From positions 23,359,636 to 23,423,635 of the forward strand of contig JACGWO010000002.1 of assembly GCA_034509735.1 (NCBI GenBank): a DNA stretch of 64,000 nucleotides, read 5' to 3'. Shown here piece after piece: positions 23,331-35,338 of this stretch (positions within the stretch are counted from its first letter, which is position 1; every line of letters begins with the position of its first letter). This DNA is from Sesamum alatum. Taxonomy: Eukaryota; Streptophyta; Magnoliopsida; Lamiales; Pedaliaceae. The notes beneath the pieces are model-generated. The model did no database searches. It was given only the letters and a program-made list of their open reading frames with translations, and was not told the origin of the DNA. Both the position numbers and the translations under genes were made by a program.

Positions 23331-24104
23331 ATTCCTTGATGCACGAGCCTAAACTGCATGTTACTCCTGACCCATATGAGTATAAACTGTTCACAACGTC
23401 CCTCCTATAATAAAAAAGAGAAGAAAACTTAATTTTTTTCAACTATATTTTGACTTGATCCTTTCGCGGGGTACGTAGGCAGTTTGGATATATTCACTCA
23501 AGTTCAGCCATATCTTCAAAAATTTTATTTATTTTCGTTTACGATACATCCTCTCATCCGCAAAGGAAAATGCAAGAAAAAGAAAGGGTCGAAGAACAAC
23601 TATATCTGGATGAGGTTAAGAAACACTCAATTAAAGAACAAAATTTGGTGATATGTCCAACCCCAACGACTGCATTTTGAGGTGTTACGCATATTAAGCG
23701 AAGTTGTGCATGCAAAATAATGCATATTCGACTCAGCAAATGGTGTAGAACACGCCTATATCGTGTTGTGTGTGCTGACCTGTGTTCTCTCAAGGAAAAA
23801 TAAGCGAAAAAAAGTGATAAAATAGAGTCGAACATACATTGACCGTGTTCTCAAACACGATCGTGTTCCAAGGAAAATCAGAACACGCCCCATGGGTTTG
23901 GAAACACGGCCGTATCGGAAAAAAGGTCTCACTAGTGAAGAAACAGAGAGGAACACGCCCATGCCATCTTCTCTGACATGGTCGTGTTCCTCCTCGAAAA
24001 AAAAAATTAAAAAAAAGGCCCCCTCTCTTCTTCGAATGAGAAATGAGTAACGTGTATGTTAGGTAGTTTCGCCTCCGAGTTAAAAGTCTTGAAGTTTTGA
24101 GTGA
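23331..24104 (+). other. Tat3 spacer related to the Tat1 post-integrase region
   Basis: 23325-23530 matches about 4780-4960 of Tat1. 23740-23970 holds several copies of an AACACG..CGTGTTC inverted motif. No gene recognised. Confidence 0.6.
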
Positions 24105-24599
24105 TCATAAATACACATTGCAATTGTTCGTATCATGGTCAACATCAACGAGAAAAGAATGCTCCAAAGATATGCGAACAGGATTTTGAGAAATAATATT
24201 TTTATTGCTCAAGTATTCTCTTACTTTAAATGAGGCAATAAAGCAACAACAAAAGAAAATGTAGAAGAATTGTAAACATTCAAGCAAACAATTTAAATTT
24301 GCTAAGTCTCTCTTTGAATCTTCAAGAAGCGCTTCCGTATTCTTCAAAGCCTGTATCGCCTCTTCAGACAAATATAAAGCGTCTTCAAGCAATGAGGTCT
24401 TCTCTCTCTTGACGTTGAACAAATAGCGCGACCATGTCTCATGAGGTTGAACAAGCTCCTTCGGCTTCCTGATGGAAGTCTTCTTGCTCAAGTAGAAAAG
24501 GCTTCTCATCAAGTGCTTCACGGCTTGGGGGCAATAATCAACGTCAACAAGTGGAAGGGGCCAAGTTCGTTCAAGTATCGGAAGGCGGCTTGCACTCAA
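24105..24599 (-). CDS. Antisense ORF in Tat3, coiled-coil-like, function unknown
   Basis: This is an uninterrupted minus-strand frame of 164 codons. The middle is rich in Leu, Glu and Lys (REKTSLLEDALYLSEEAIQAL, then LEDSKRDLANLN), suggesting a coiled coil. The C-terminal third is hydrophobic and probably lies outside the original coding region. I see no plant mobile domain. Its place, in antisense after the integrase position, is where Tat1 and Tat2 carry their extra genes, so it may be the tail of a third, eroded cargo gene. That is inference; it may also be chance. Confidence 0.35.
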   Translation of the reverse strand: MSASRLPILERTWPLPLVDVDYCPQAVKHLMRSLFYLSKKTSIRKPKELVQPHETWSRYLFNVKREKTSLLEDALYLSEEAIQALKNTEALLEDSKRDLANLNCLLECLQFFYIFFCCCFIASFKVREYLSNKNIISQNPVRISLEHSFLVDVDHDTNNCNVYL

Positions 24600-25947
24600 A
24601 AAGTATGTGAAGAAGGTGCCACATGAACCGAAGGCTGACCCAGTCGAAAGTGAGCGCGTCGTCTCAAACCCATGGAAAGCTGGTGGTGCACCAAAAGTAA
24701 ATACTCACGACTTTATAGCATGTAGGGCTTACAAGTGTCATCGCCTAGTAACTCCTAGAAAGAGAGAGTGACCTCGTCATTGAAATCCCCAAGTACAAGC
24801 GACCATGAAGATTCAACTACGTCTAACAACTTCCCTGATGGTGGAAGGCAAGACGTCACAGAAGGCACCATAGTTCGAGGAAAATTTGAAGAAAATGTCC
24901 TTGTAGCAATGTAGGTGAAAGGAGGCGCACAAACAGAGGCATGGATCTTAACTTCGTGAAGGACGCTTGCACAATGACCTCGCTCTTATTCTATGGTGAA
25001 GATCTTGTCACGGGTGCACATGAAGAGAAATGTGCGAATGGCGGCATGGATCTCGACTTTGTGAAGGACGCTTTGACTATGGCCTCGCTCTTCTTATATG
25101 GTGAGGATCTTGTTGCAGATTTACATAAAGAGATATGCGTGAACGGCGGCATGAATCTCAATTTCGTGCAGGACGTTTGCATATTTGCCTAGCGTGTCTT
25201 CTGAAGAAAAAAAAAAAAAGAAGAGAGGTCTCTAAGAACTTGGACGCTGGAGTTCTCCATGAGCCCCGTCAATGATTGGGACTCGGAAGTGCAAACTCAA
25301 TGTCGGCTTCAACTTCATGAAAAGAAGGATTGTCCACCAAGACGTTGGATTGGGACGAAGCATTGGAGCGGGAGTCGAGCGCCCCTCTAGTCGCCTCTTC
25401 AAACCGCCGGTCAATGCGCATGACTTTTGCGAAGATTGAACCTTGGACACTGGAACGATGTCAGCCGGCCATTGACGTACAAGGTGGTGCTTTCGACCTC
25501 GAGGTTGTCCTTTCTACTTCAAACGACGATACGCGGGAAAGGCTCATTGAAATCTTCAAAGTCCACAACTTGATGAAAATTCAACAATGCATTCTTTTAT
25601 AATAATCTTGCACAAGGGGGAAATGGAAGGTTACCATATTTCTCGAGGTTTGAAGAAGGGAGAAACTGAGAGGATGGAAGATCAATCATCAATTTTCATA
25701 AGTTGAAATAACTGCATGCAAAAAAAGGGTTACCAAAAAAATAGGGAAAAGAAAAGATCTTATTGCTGCAAAAAGAATGTCGGACTACAATTTGGCCTTA
25801 TAGGTAGTTAACCAGTGTGGAGCAGCGCATGTGAGCTCAATCCTACGTGGGCCCCCTCCCCCCCAGAAAAACAAAAAAGTCAAATACTTCAAGTCCCGCC
25901 TTCGACAACATTGACATATTCTTCGTCGAGCCTTAACGTGGGGCATC
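24600..25947 (+). other. Tat3 3' region with 105-bp tandem repeat
   Basis: Open frames at 24941-25192 and 25330-25602 have no recognised domain. The first is built of the 105-bp repeat. A C-run lies at about 25854-25862. The polypurine-like ACGTGGGGCATC at 25936-25947 precedes the 3' LTR. Confidence 0.5.
24935..25195 (+). repeat. 105-bp tandem repeat, about 2.5 copies
   Basis: Units start at GGCATGGATCTTAACTTCGTG, at GGCATGGATCTCGACTTTGTG and at GGCATGAATCTCAATTTCGTG. The period is a multiple of three. In one frame each unit encodes 35 residues (DLNFVKDA.., YGEDLV.., CANGG-type), kept open through all copies. Confidence 0.85.
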
Positions 25948-26401
25948 TGTTGACACCAAAGTATTTTGAAATAAATTACTAATTAAACCACAAGTAAATC
26001 GGCTAATAATTGGGTTTCAAAATAAAAATTGATAATAAATTTAGGCTTATCGTAGAAAAAATATTAAATTCATAAGCCCATATTAAATTTGGGTCTTATG
26101 TATCTTTATGGGTCAATCCAAAAAAATATAGATTTATTATTTTAGGTTGACAAAATCGGGCCAGATATATGTTCAAAGTGAAGTCCATCAGAAGACTAGT
26201 TCATGCCAGAGTCCACGGTGATCAAGCCCAATAAAAGTGAGCCCAAGCTGCTTAAGCCCTACTCACTCCTATAAAAGGGGCCTCCACCTCTCAAAAATAA
26301 AGAGATACAAAACATACAACAAATCAAAGGATTCAAGTCCAAAAAAGCTCTTTTGCCACGACGAAGTTCTGCAACCGTTAAAGGTTTCACGTCTTCCTCG
26401 G
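25948..26401 (+). mobile_element. 3' LTR of Tat3, 5' part, cut by Athila
   Basis: It aligns with 20603-21055 but with many substitutions and small indels, so the pair is old. The LTR stops at 26401 where the Athila LTR starts; the corresponding 5' LTR continues with CATCAAATTACTTC. The remainder is not in the window. Confidence 0.88.
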
Positions 26402-28115
26402 TGATTAGAGAAATTATATGACATATTTGGCTGTTTATATCCATATTTTCTCTAGATATGATGCTTTTTCTTAGTTGTATTTGTGACATTTTAGGAGCTT
26501 TCGTGGACATCAGACAAGTACAAGGCAAATAGTTGAGATATGGGCAATAAGCCAAGAATTCTTCAGAAACGTGTACAAGCTAACCTGTGAACCACGGGCT
26601 ATCAGAACTCCACTGGACAGAAGTACTGAGAACCTAGCCCGTGACCCACGGGTTTATCAGACATGCAATCGGCGGAAATCATGACGTCCTGATCTTAATT
26701 CTGATTTCCAGCAATATAAAAAGATATTTTTATTCCTTTTGTAATTAGCCCTAGAAGTTTGGTAAGGAAAGAAATAGGGAAGGGAAAAGAGTTTTACGGT
26801 AGGTAGAATTCTTTTTCTTCCCTACCATAGTTAGGACTTATTATAAAAGAAGGAGAAGAGAGAAAGAAGGGATCATTCAGGTTTCAGCAGACAAACACAG
26901 AGATTCATGTGCGGGAGCGAAGGAAGAAGATGATGAGCAAGTGGAGACTTGATCTGGCACCGGAGTGATAGCCATTCTAGCCCGATTTTCTACTCCATGA
27001 GTTTTAGTTCTAGTTCTAGTTAGTATGAACTAATTTTATTTTGTGCTCCGGCTTATGGAAAACCCAATTGATACAATATTTTGAGTATTTTTTTGGATTA
27101 ATCTACTTTATTATTTTCACATGTCCATGAATTATTATGCGTGTTGTTATTATTTAAGACCTGATTAATTAATTGTGTTGATGAACGTGAAGGGGAATTC
27201 GGCATAGTGGATATGATAATTCATGGCGTTGATTGAATGATATGTAGGCATACATAGGCATGATCCATCTGATTACCTAATGCATTATTGCACGAGTTTT
27301 AGAAAGGAGGAATCCACTAATTTCTTGATTATAATAGGTTTGGTATAACTCGGAAGAGTATAGATTAAAGGGTAAATTACATCTACCCTCCCCTGAAAGT
27401 TTGGCATAATTACAAATACTCCCTCGTTGTTTGAAAAATTAACAAATACCGCCTTGAGTTTTTGTAATTTTTAACCAAAGGCCTGAAATTGACCATTTTG
27501 TCCTTGAATATTTTATTAAAATTATAGAAAAATCAGCCAAGAAAATTGCATTATTGCTCATCTGTGTAAAAAATTATAGAAACCTCTCCCTGCACATTGT
27601 AGTCCAAATTCTTTTTAAAATTAAATAAAAATAATTTAGCGCATAAGGGCATTTTGGTCAGTTCACCCATAAAAAAATGATGAAAATAGGTTATTTGTTA
27701 GACAATTACAAACCTCAGGGGGGTATTTATAATTTTTTCAAACAACGAAGGGGTATTTGTAATTATGCCAAACCTCAGGGGGGGTAGATATAATTTACCC
27801 TAGATTAAATTAGGAAAAACCTCAGTATGTGAAAATACTTATTTGTTAGATTAATCTGTTACTATTGCATTCATTGTATCGATTAGGTGGACCTATGGCC
27901 TTAGCATCTCTTCTATATCTGAGTCTACTGTAGTTGCTTTTAGTAATTTCTCATAATAATCGTAAATCATCACAAACTTTCGGTCATCCAAATAATTAGG
28001 AGTTAGTCATAGTTTTGGTAATTATTTCTTGAAATCCTCGTGGAATTGATATCTTTTACACTACTTGATAAGCTAGGTGCACTTTCTAGTAGCATATACT
28101 TATTTTTTGCAATCA
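26402..28115 (+). mobile_element. Athila 5' LTR
   Basis: It starts TGATTAGAGAAATTATATGA and ends TTGCAATCA, with inverted TGATT/AATCA ends. The first 100 bp match the 3' LTR start at 47556. Without the MITE inserted at 27370 it would be about 1.27 kb. Two copies of a CCCGTG..CACGGG type palindrome lie at 26584-26652. A GA-rich stretch at 26840-26880 follows a TTATTATAAAAGAAGG TATA candidate (about 26830). Confidence 0.85.
27370..27800. mobile_element. Mutator-like MITE, 431 bp, 9-bp TSD TAGATTAAA
   Basis: TAGATTAAA occurs at 27361-27369 and 27801-27809. Ends are inverted: GGGTAAATTACATCTACC against GGTAGATATAATTTACCC. Inner parts repeat the theme (CAAACCTCAGGGGGG, ACAACGAAGGGGTATTTG) as the complement of the left side. 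No coding capacity. Inserted in the Athila 5' LTR. Confidence 0.93.
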
Positions 28116-28239
28116 AATTTTTGGCATCATTTTCAGGGATTTAAATTTAAAATAATATCATAACTCACTAATCTTAATTAATTTGATTTTTTTTTCTTAT
28201 CTAATTTTCTCCCTGTTTCTTGCAATCATAGAGATCACC
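28116..28239 (+). promoter_or_regulatory. Athila primer-binding site (degenerate) and leader
   Basis: TGGCATCATTTTCAGGGA at 28122-28139 follows the LTR end by 6 bases. The usual Athila/Tat site is TGGCGCCGTTGCCGGGGA, complementary to tRNA-Asp. Every difference is C-to-T or G-to-A, apart from the T at a former C/G-rich position, as expected from deamination of methylated cytosine. Confidence 0.7.
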
Positions 28240-29262
28240 ATGGCAAACACAGGAGCCGTAGAAAGGCCAATGATGGAATACTCCTTCTCCACTGTTGATG
28301 GGTGATATCCAGCATTGCCAAATCCACTGTTCAAGCCAACAAATTTGAGATCAAGGTGGCCATTACTTAGATGATCTAAACACACGTGCAATTTTCTGAT
28401 TTGCTTGACGAGAATCCCAATAAGCATCTTTCTAATTTTCTTGAGATTTTGTGATACCTTTAAGTTTAATGGTATTAGTGATGATGTTGTTAGACTTAGG
28501 CTTTTTCTATTCTCGTTATGTGATAAGGCCCAAGTTTGGCTTCAGTCATTAGCTGCTTGTAGTATCATGACTTGGGCAGAATTGACACAAAAAAATTCCT
28601 TGATAAAGCTAAGTTGTTGAATGATATTACTTTTTTGGTGCAGTTACATAGGGGAATCATTGTATGATGCATGGGAATATTATAGGGGGACATGCTTAGA
28701 AAGTTGCTCATCATGAGCTATCAATGTGGCGGCAGGTACAACACTCTACAATGGTGTTACATTGGCTAATCGGGCTACTATTAATGCAACTACAGGTGAC
28801 ACTATCATGAGAAACTACCCCTCGAAGGGGCGTTCACAAATCATTGATGAGATAACATCTAGCTTATACCTGTATGGTCACGAAAGAAATGACGAGTAGC
28901 CGTCTTCCACCAAGGTTGACGCAATGACTGCGGTAATCCACTCAGTTGGCTGCACTAACACAACAAGTGAATAACCTTGGAGCTACAATGTGCAACGCTG
29001 GCACCCCATAGGACCTCCGCTGCATGTGGTCAGATGGGCCATTTGAAGTCAGTACTGCAAGGTAGGAAACACGAATGTTATTTATGAAGATGCTAATTTT
29101 ATTTCTCATGGTGACAGGTCTAACTTTAACCAATACTCCAACACTTATAATTCGGGATGGAATAGTCACCCCAATTTTTTCATGGAGCAACAATCAACAG
29201 CAAGGGCCACCGATGTACCAACAACCACAACAACAACCAACAACAAGAAAACAAGAGCCAAA
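28240..29262 (+). pseudogene. Athila gag relic, N-terminal part
   Basis: An ATG at 28240 is followed by a broken frame that matches Athila gag: a P..F segment, then the capsid core RFCDTFKFNGISDDVVRLRLF, SLCDKAQVWLQSL, TWAELTQK, ESLYDAWEYYRG, and the downstream TLYNGV..ATTGDTIM block. The end near 29210-29260 is Gln/Pro-rich (MYQQPQQQPTT), as in Athila gag. Stops and frameshifts are frequent. The frame is interrupted at about 29263 by the LINE and continues at about 35339. Confidence 0.82.
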
Positions 29263-29879
29263 CCTTTTTTTTATTAAATAAGGAGTACTACTCCCTTACA
29301 TTGATCCAGAAAAATAATAAACGAGGAGTACTACTCCCTTACAATTGACAAAAAGGATCAAAAAGTGTGTCGAGTACAAAAAATCTAACTATATTCAATG
29401 TGTGACAAATCCTGACAAAAGGACTATATGGAGCGAGGGGTTCCTGCATGTTCAAAAAGTTCTTTCCAAACAGTTTTAAAGCACCGGTGCCCAAGTAGTC
29501 AAATGCGCAAAAAATCCCTGGTATCCATCATAACATTAAGTAGAGAATCAAAAGCTTAATCATAGGGACCAACCAAGAAACAAGAAGCAAACTCTAAATC
29601 CCAGCTAGTTCAAACCCGCAAAATTTTGGGTAGCCATCAATAATAGTAAAAACATTGGTAAGAATCAACACAACAACAACAGGAAGACAGCAGTGGCAAG
29701 CATCAGCAAAAATTAGTAATATAGATCCCCAAACATCAGGCAGACAGCACCAGATATCCCAAACAATCAAATCAACAAAACAAACAACCGCATAAATAAA
29801 GCCAAACCAACAACAAGCATAACGAGAGAATAACAACAAACAGCAACAACATTTGGAGGCCAGTTGAATCCCTTTTGTT

Positions 29880-32800
29880 TGCAGTCTGCTATCAACTGGT
29901 AGCCATTGTTGAGGGACAGTCTCTAGGAGAAGGTGGGATATGAAGGGCGTGAGAAGTGTCGACCAGAGGGAGATTTGAAAAGCGGGGTGTGGATAGGTAG
30001 TTGCTCTCTAAAGTGTTTTCCAGGCCTGAGGATGTGGAAAATACACCACTGCTGGAGAGTTTTTCCATGCATGAAGTCCTTGTTATCCATATTGATATGA
30101 ACTTTAACAATACTGTTAATCAGATCTTGTGGAAGGACCTGTAGTAGTTTTTCTGTGTTCCATAAATCTGCCACTCCAGAATTGTTTGACTAGAGTGTAG
30201 CCAGGGTGGTTGTTCCTAGTTATCTCAACTAGTGTTCCGTCTGGGAGCCACCAATCATGCCAGAAATCAACCTCACCTTTTTTCCTAAGACCAGAATATT
30301 GTTTTTGTGGGCTTCCTCCCTCACCAAACATAACCTTTTTCCAGATTGGGGGAGTCATTCTTGGTAACCATTAACATTAGCTGGGGGGAATTTCTCTTGC
30401 AGTATTTATTGGCTGAGAAATTCAGCCCAAAGAGAGTTGTCGGCTCTGAATCTCCACCACAGCTTATGAGAGAATGAGGTGACCACATCCCCTGAGATTT
30501 CTGACACCAGTCCTCCTTCTTTTCAGTGGAAACCAGACATTGTGCACTTAGTCCAGTGAATTTTTCTTCTGCCGCTCCTTGGAACCCCAAATATTTGGCC
30601 ATGAGTTGTTCAATCTTTTGGATGACTCCCAGAGGTGGATTTAGGACTTGAGGAGGTACATATTGGCATGGCTGGGATTACACTTTTTATAAGCTGCAGT
30701 TGTCCACCAAAAGTAAGGAATCTATGCTTCCCAGCCTGCAAGTTTGTGCGAAATTTTATTAATAAGGTCCTCAAACAAAATTTTCTTTTTGTTAACCCTT
30801 TGTAGAGGGGTGCTCCAAGGTAGGTGATTGGGAGGGAGTTTAGAGAGAATCATGTGATGCTCAATAATCCTTTTGTGCTATGACGTTAGCCTTTTTCCCG
30901 GGATAAAGGGAGCTCTTAGAGGGGTTAATCTTTTTGCCCTCGAAGCCGTTTCATCTTCCTGCAAGAAATTCATAAGCTTAGTTAGACTTTTGCTCTTCAC
31001 AAATGGTAAACCTATAATTATATCATCAGCATAAAGCTAGGCGAGAGATTTTAGTGCTACTCCTGTTTTATAGAAACATGCTTGGTTTTGTAGGAAAAAG
31101 ATGGTCCCCAGCCTCTTTGATAAAATGCTTCCGCGGCCAAATGAACAATGCAGGGAGAGAGGATGGATCTCCTGCCTCAATCCTTGAGTAGACTTGAAGA
31201 AGCCGCTTGTTTCCCCATTCACCAACACTGTGAACCAGCAATTTTCCAGACAATGTTGAATGAGATGTTAATGAACTAGTTGGGAATCCCATATGGTGCA
31301 TCACTGTGTATAGGAACCGCCAACTAATTCTATCATACGCCTTTTGCATGTCCAGCTTAATGTCCAGAATTCCCTTTGCTGTATCTCCTATCAAGGTCAT
31401 GAACTATCTCTTGTGCAAGGAGGATGTTGTCACTATATCAGTCTGCCAGGGACACAAGCACTCTGAGAAGGGGAGATAAGAGTGGGTAGAGCTTGTGTGA
31501 AATCTTTCTGGTACTGCAGCTTAGTGATGATTTTGTTTGTCACAATTGCATAAGGGCGATAGGTCTATAACTCTGTCCAAGATTGAGGTGAGTCCACCTT
31601 AGGTATTAGTGTATTGGTTTATGGCTGTATAGCTTCTAGGCATGGGGATTCCTCTAAAAACTCATGCACGCGGCCTCCCAGCAAATCCTGGAAGATAACT
31701 CCCAGCATTCTTGGAAGAGATGGAGGTTAAAAACCATTAGGACCACAACACAATATGTTTGTCAATGCTAAACACAACCTCTTTCAGCTCTTCGAGGGTT
31801 GGCATATTATGAGGTTCTGGAGGATATCTATTGGGAGCTGGGGGATTGGAAGGGGGAAACTGGGGTCCGGTGCTTCGGGAGATTGGTTGGCCAGTCAGTA
31901 GGCCTTCCAGAAGAATTCAGAGGTTGAGGACTTGAGAGAGCAGGTTTCAGTATTACAAATGTCATTGTCATGGATCTATGATTTCTGGTTCGGATTCTGT
32001 TCTTTTTTAACAGAGAGTGGAAGAAGCTGTGTTTCTGCTCCCCTCAATGAGCACCTGGCCAACGACATTTTCCTATTTCCAGAATGTTCTTCAATAGACC
32101 AAGTAGGCTTGAATTAGCTCTGGGCATTCTTCTTTTTTCAGTTCTAAGAGATTACTAATCTGAGGGGGCATTGTCAAAGTCTTTTCAGCAGTAGTAAGCC
32201 TTGCTTTTTGGCTTGCCACTCAACCTTATTGAAGATGTTACCAAAAAAGTTTGTTTTTGTTCCATTCTTTGGAAAACCTTTGGGATCCTGGGTATAATTT
32301 TGCTGGTTAGGCTTATACATCCCAGATCTAGATATACGGTGCATCACCAATTCTGTTTGGCCGTCTGATGAAAGTCTGGGTGTTGTAGTCCACAATATTC
32401 TGGAAGCCTAGAACGATGTTTGGGATTCTTCTTCTATGAATAGAGGCTCGAGATAAGTAGAGGATGGTGATCTGAAGTGCGTCTGGCCAGGTGGGAGACT
32501 CGAGTTCAGTTTAAACATTTCAGACCAATTCTCCTGGAGTAAAAGGACTCGATCCAGGTCCTTCCTCTAGACTCTGTTTGGTTGTTTTTGTTTCCCCCAA
32601 GTATAAATGGGGGATCCCTCGAGCCTGGATCCAAGAGGCCCGGTATCAATAATCATATCTCGCAAAATCCTCCATTGGGGCTTGTGGTCAACATTTGCCC
32701 CCCCTGATTTTCAGCTGCATGGGATGGTGTTGAAATTCCGCGCACCAACAAGCCAAGGATGTTTCTGTGGCAGCAATCTTGACTGAGTTCCTCCCAGAAG

Positions 32801-33400
32801 GTTCTTCCTAGCTGTTCTACGACATTTGGCATAGTGAAAGTGCAGGGTACACCTTCCTTTGGGAATAATACCAGAAGACACTTTAAGCATGAAGGAATTA
32901 AAGTCATTAATCTAATTCCATCACAGTCACATTAGTAGCATGGGAAGCAAAAACACCATATCTTTATTGTTAAGACATATTAGGAAGCACGTTATTAAAG
33001 ACTACCTAACGACAAAGGAGTGTTATCATTCAACTGAACAAAAGGTTCTAAAACAACACAAGAATTTGAGGTTTATGTTCAACAAGCATATCAAAGAGTA
33101 TTTATGTTTGGAAGTCTTACCAACGACCATCTTACATTCCATAGTAAACATTTTGATCTTAAGGGAAATTTGGAGAGATGAGGAAGATCTTGTGCTCCTT
33201 TTCAGGAGGGAAGCAGGGTTCCATACCTTTAGTTTTTTTACCTTTGGTTGTGTTAGGTTTCTCTGGATAAGGAAGCTTCCTCTTCTGATTTGTTTCGTTT
33301 GTGTTTTTCTCGTCGGGTCAGAGTCAACCAAGGATAGCCTCTTGGAGTAGGGGCCTCCATATCTTGTCTAGGAGGGATCTTCTTCCCTAAGCTTCCAATG
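29880..33400 (-). pseudogene. LINE ORF2 relic (endonuclease - reverse transcriptase)
   Basis: In minus-strand order: an endonuclease segment near 32730 (a degenerate GDFNTI motif followed by ENQGG), the connector with FGNIF (about 32240), and RT with DMQKAYDRISWRFLYTVMHHMGFP (31350-31280), VNGETSGFFKSTQGLRQ (31225-31170) and the YADD catalytic box at 31033-31022 intact as codons. The thumb/zf-RVT side shows WKKVMFGEGG and DFWHDWWLPDG (about 30340-30240). At least a dozen stops or frame changes break it. The N-terminal boundary is approximate because the endonuclease start is not readable. Confidence 0.78.
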
Positions 33401-35122
33401 AATGGACTTCTAAGCTGGAAGGTTCTAGAGTAGGCCTCTAAATCCTTAGGGTCGGCTGCCTTGGTTGCTCAGTTCCTGACTCTGTAGTTCTCCCCTCCTC
33501 CATGTTGGAGAGGTCTCCGAATCTGTTGAAAAGGCGGTGGCAGACTCATCCTCAATTCAGTTTTCTGTATTGGTACATTTGGATTGGCGGATCTTGCTGT
33601 GGATCTTAGTTGATGTGGTGTTTGTGTCTGGCGGGCTCTGTAATTTCTAGACGGCTCATTTGATTGGCTTCAGCATCCTCAATAATGCATTTGTGCCGGG
33701 TCTGACCTGTCTCATAACACTCCATCTCCCAGTTTTTGTGCAAGCAGTTTCAATAAGTAGAGGTTCCCTCATAATTAAAGTCATCTTGGCTACCTAAGTG
33801 GGTGCCCCTAGTTTACACTATCACCAACAGAGATGTTTTGTGAAATTTATTTAATGTCCTATGAGTGTCCCAAGATTGTTACCCTAGGCTTACAAGCATG
33901 CAGATACTCCCCAGCTTATTATGTCTTTGTAGGTGATGGATTAGCTTTTGGTACTACTCCTAACATGCAATTTCTAGGCTCTCTATTTTGGATAAAGGTA
34001 TAAGTATGTTTCCTTAAGTGGTGTATTTCCATTTCTCTTAGTGTGTAATTATCAATTTTCAATTTTGGTGCAACATAAATAGGGTTGTCATCAGGAAAGA
34101 GCAGTTTGTAATAACACATTCTGGTTCATTCAAAAAGTATGCAACAACAGGACATTCCAGCAGAAAGAAGGTTTAGGGGATACAAATATAACCTTTTACC
34201 TTTATCCTTAGTGTTGTGATGAGGCCTCTGCTGCAGGGGGGTTTTTTGTTTGTTACCTGAGCTAATTTGTCAAGGGGGTTTGGGCAGGTAGCTTTGGGTC
34301 ATCGTCCCAGATGTTTGCAGAATGGCGCAGTATTGTGGGCGAGTTTTCCAATAGATGACCCCTTGTCGGATAGTGGACATCCTCGAAAACTCACAGAAAG
34401 ACAGCTTGCGTTTTGGAACGCAGTAAGGTCCAGTCCCACACATACGCGTGCCAGACTTTGGTCTAGTAAAGATCCGCAGTGGGATCGTCATTCGAAGGGG
34501 TTTGCCATAACGCTTGGCAATACTGAACAACGCCTTTTTTGCTCGAAAGGTGGCAGGGGAGGCTTCAGGAAACTTTACCAATACCCGGAGGCAATGGGAA
34601 GAACTCATTTAGGGATTGAAAGTGGGGATCCCATTTGAAGACTCTCCATATGGGAAACTATTCAAAAGGTCCTTTCACCTCTAAGGCCAAGCATCCTGGA
34701 GTAGTCTTCCTCATCGAGTGAGTGGACAGAACATGTTTGAAGGTTTTATGAACCCCCACCGTAACACTGCCTCTCAGTTCGGAGTTTGATGATGCGGTTT
34801 CTAAAGAAAATTGGAGATTGGGAGGCCTGAGCAAATTTACCAATTAGTGGAAACTTCAGTCTCTCAGCCAATCAGAACTCTCATCTTTGGAAAAGGAGTG
34901 GGCCTGGTTCTCCTTTGAAAGGAGGATGCTGTCCCTATACTGGTGCATAATTCAGTGTTGAAAGTTTTCTTGCTGCTCGAGAAAGGATCAAATTGGGAAA
35001 TGTGGCGCTCTGAAGACTGTTGAAACGCACATTTGAATAACGATCTTTTTTACCGCGGCCAACCGGTTGGGGGGTGGAGGTGGAGGTCGGGCGGTGAGGT
35101 CGGGAAAGAGCTGGATCAGCCA
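33401..35122 (-). pseudogene. LINE ORF1 relic (DUF4283-like, nucleic-acid binding)
   Basis: A minus-strand ATG near 35122 starts MADPALSRPHRP. A DUF4283-like part lies at about 34530-34270 (KKALFSIAKRYGKPLRM, TRPKSGTRMC). A Cys/His-rich stretch that may be a degraded zinc knuckle lies near 33730. ORF1 proteins of plant L1 elements bind the element RNA. The frame is broken repeatedly. Confidence 0.6.
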
Positions 35123-35338
35123 TGAGACAAATTTCAATATCACCGGCCGGAAAAGAGGGGGGGAGGTGGGCGGGCGAGATGAGGAGTAATGAGTGGCGTG
35201 TGGGGAGGAGCGCGAGGGCAGAATGTATGGGGGGAGGGGGGGAAAAAGGTTCGCTGAAGGGGGTGGGGGTTTCAAATTTGCCGGGAGGCGGTGACGGAAA
35301 GGGTGGAAGGATAGGGGGTGGCTGAGGTGACTGTGTGA
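35123..35338 (-). other. GC-rich 5' end of the LINE
   Basis: G-rich on the plus strand (GGGGGAGGGGGG type), upstream of the ORF1 start. It is likely the internal promoter/5' UTR region of the LINE. The Pro-rich frames through it are compositional. Confidence 0.55.

Larger units (their letters stand above)
20603..26401 (+). mobile_element. Tat3: gypsy element lacking RT, RNase H and integrase
   Basis: 5' LTR, primer site, gag and protease-side sequence, then directly the post-integrase region known from Tat1, then a 3' LTR. The whole RT-to-integrase block is absent, so this is a non-autonomous deletion derivative. It is inserted in the CACTA element; AATAT at 20598-20602 is the left flank. 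It is itself interrupted at 26402 by the Athila element. Confidence 0.82.
29263..35338 (-). mobile_element. L1-type LINE, about 6.1 kb, inserted in Athila gag
   Basis: Read on the minus strand: a GC-rich 5' region, ORF1, ORF2 (endonuclease, RT, zf-RVT side) and a poly(A) tail visible as the T-run at 29263-29272. Athila gag continues on both sides. The flanks AGAGCCAAACC (left) and GAACTCAAACAC (right, near 35338) are similar but not identical, so the TSD is uncertain. The size is near full length for plant L1. Confidence 0.82.
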
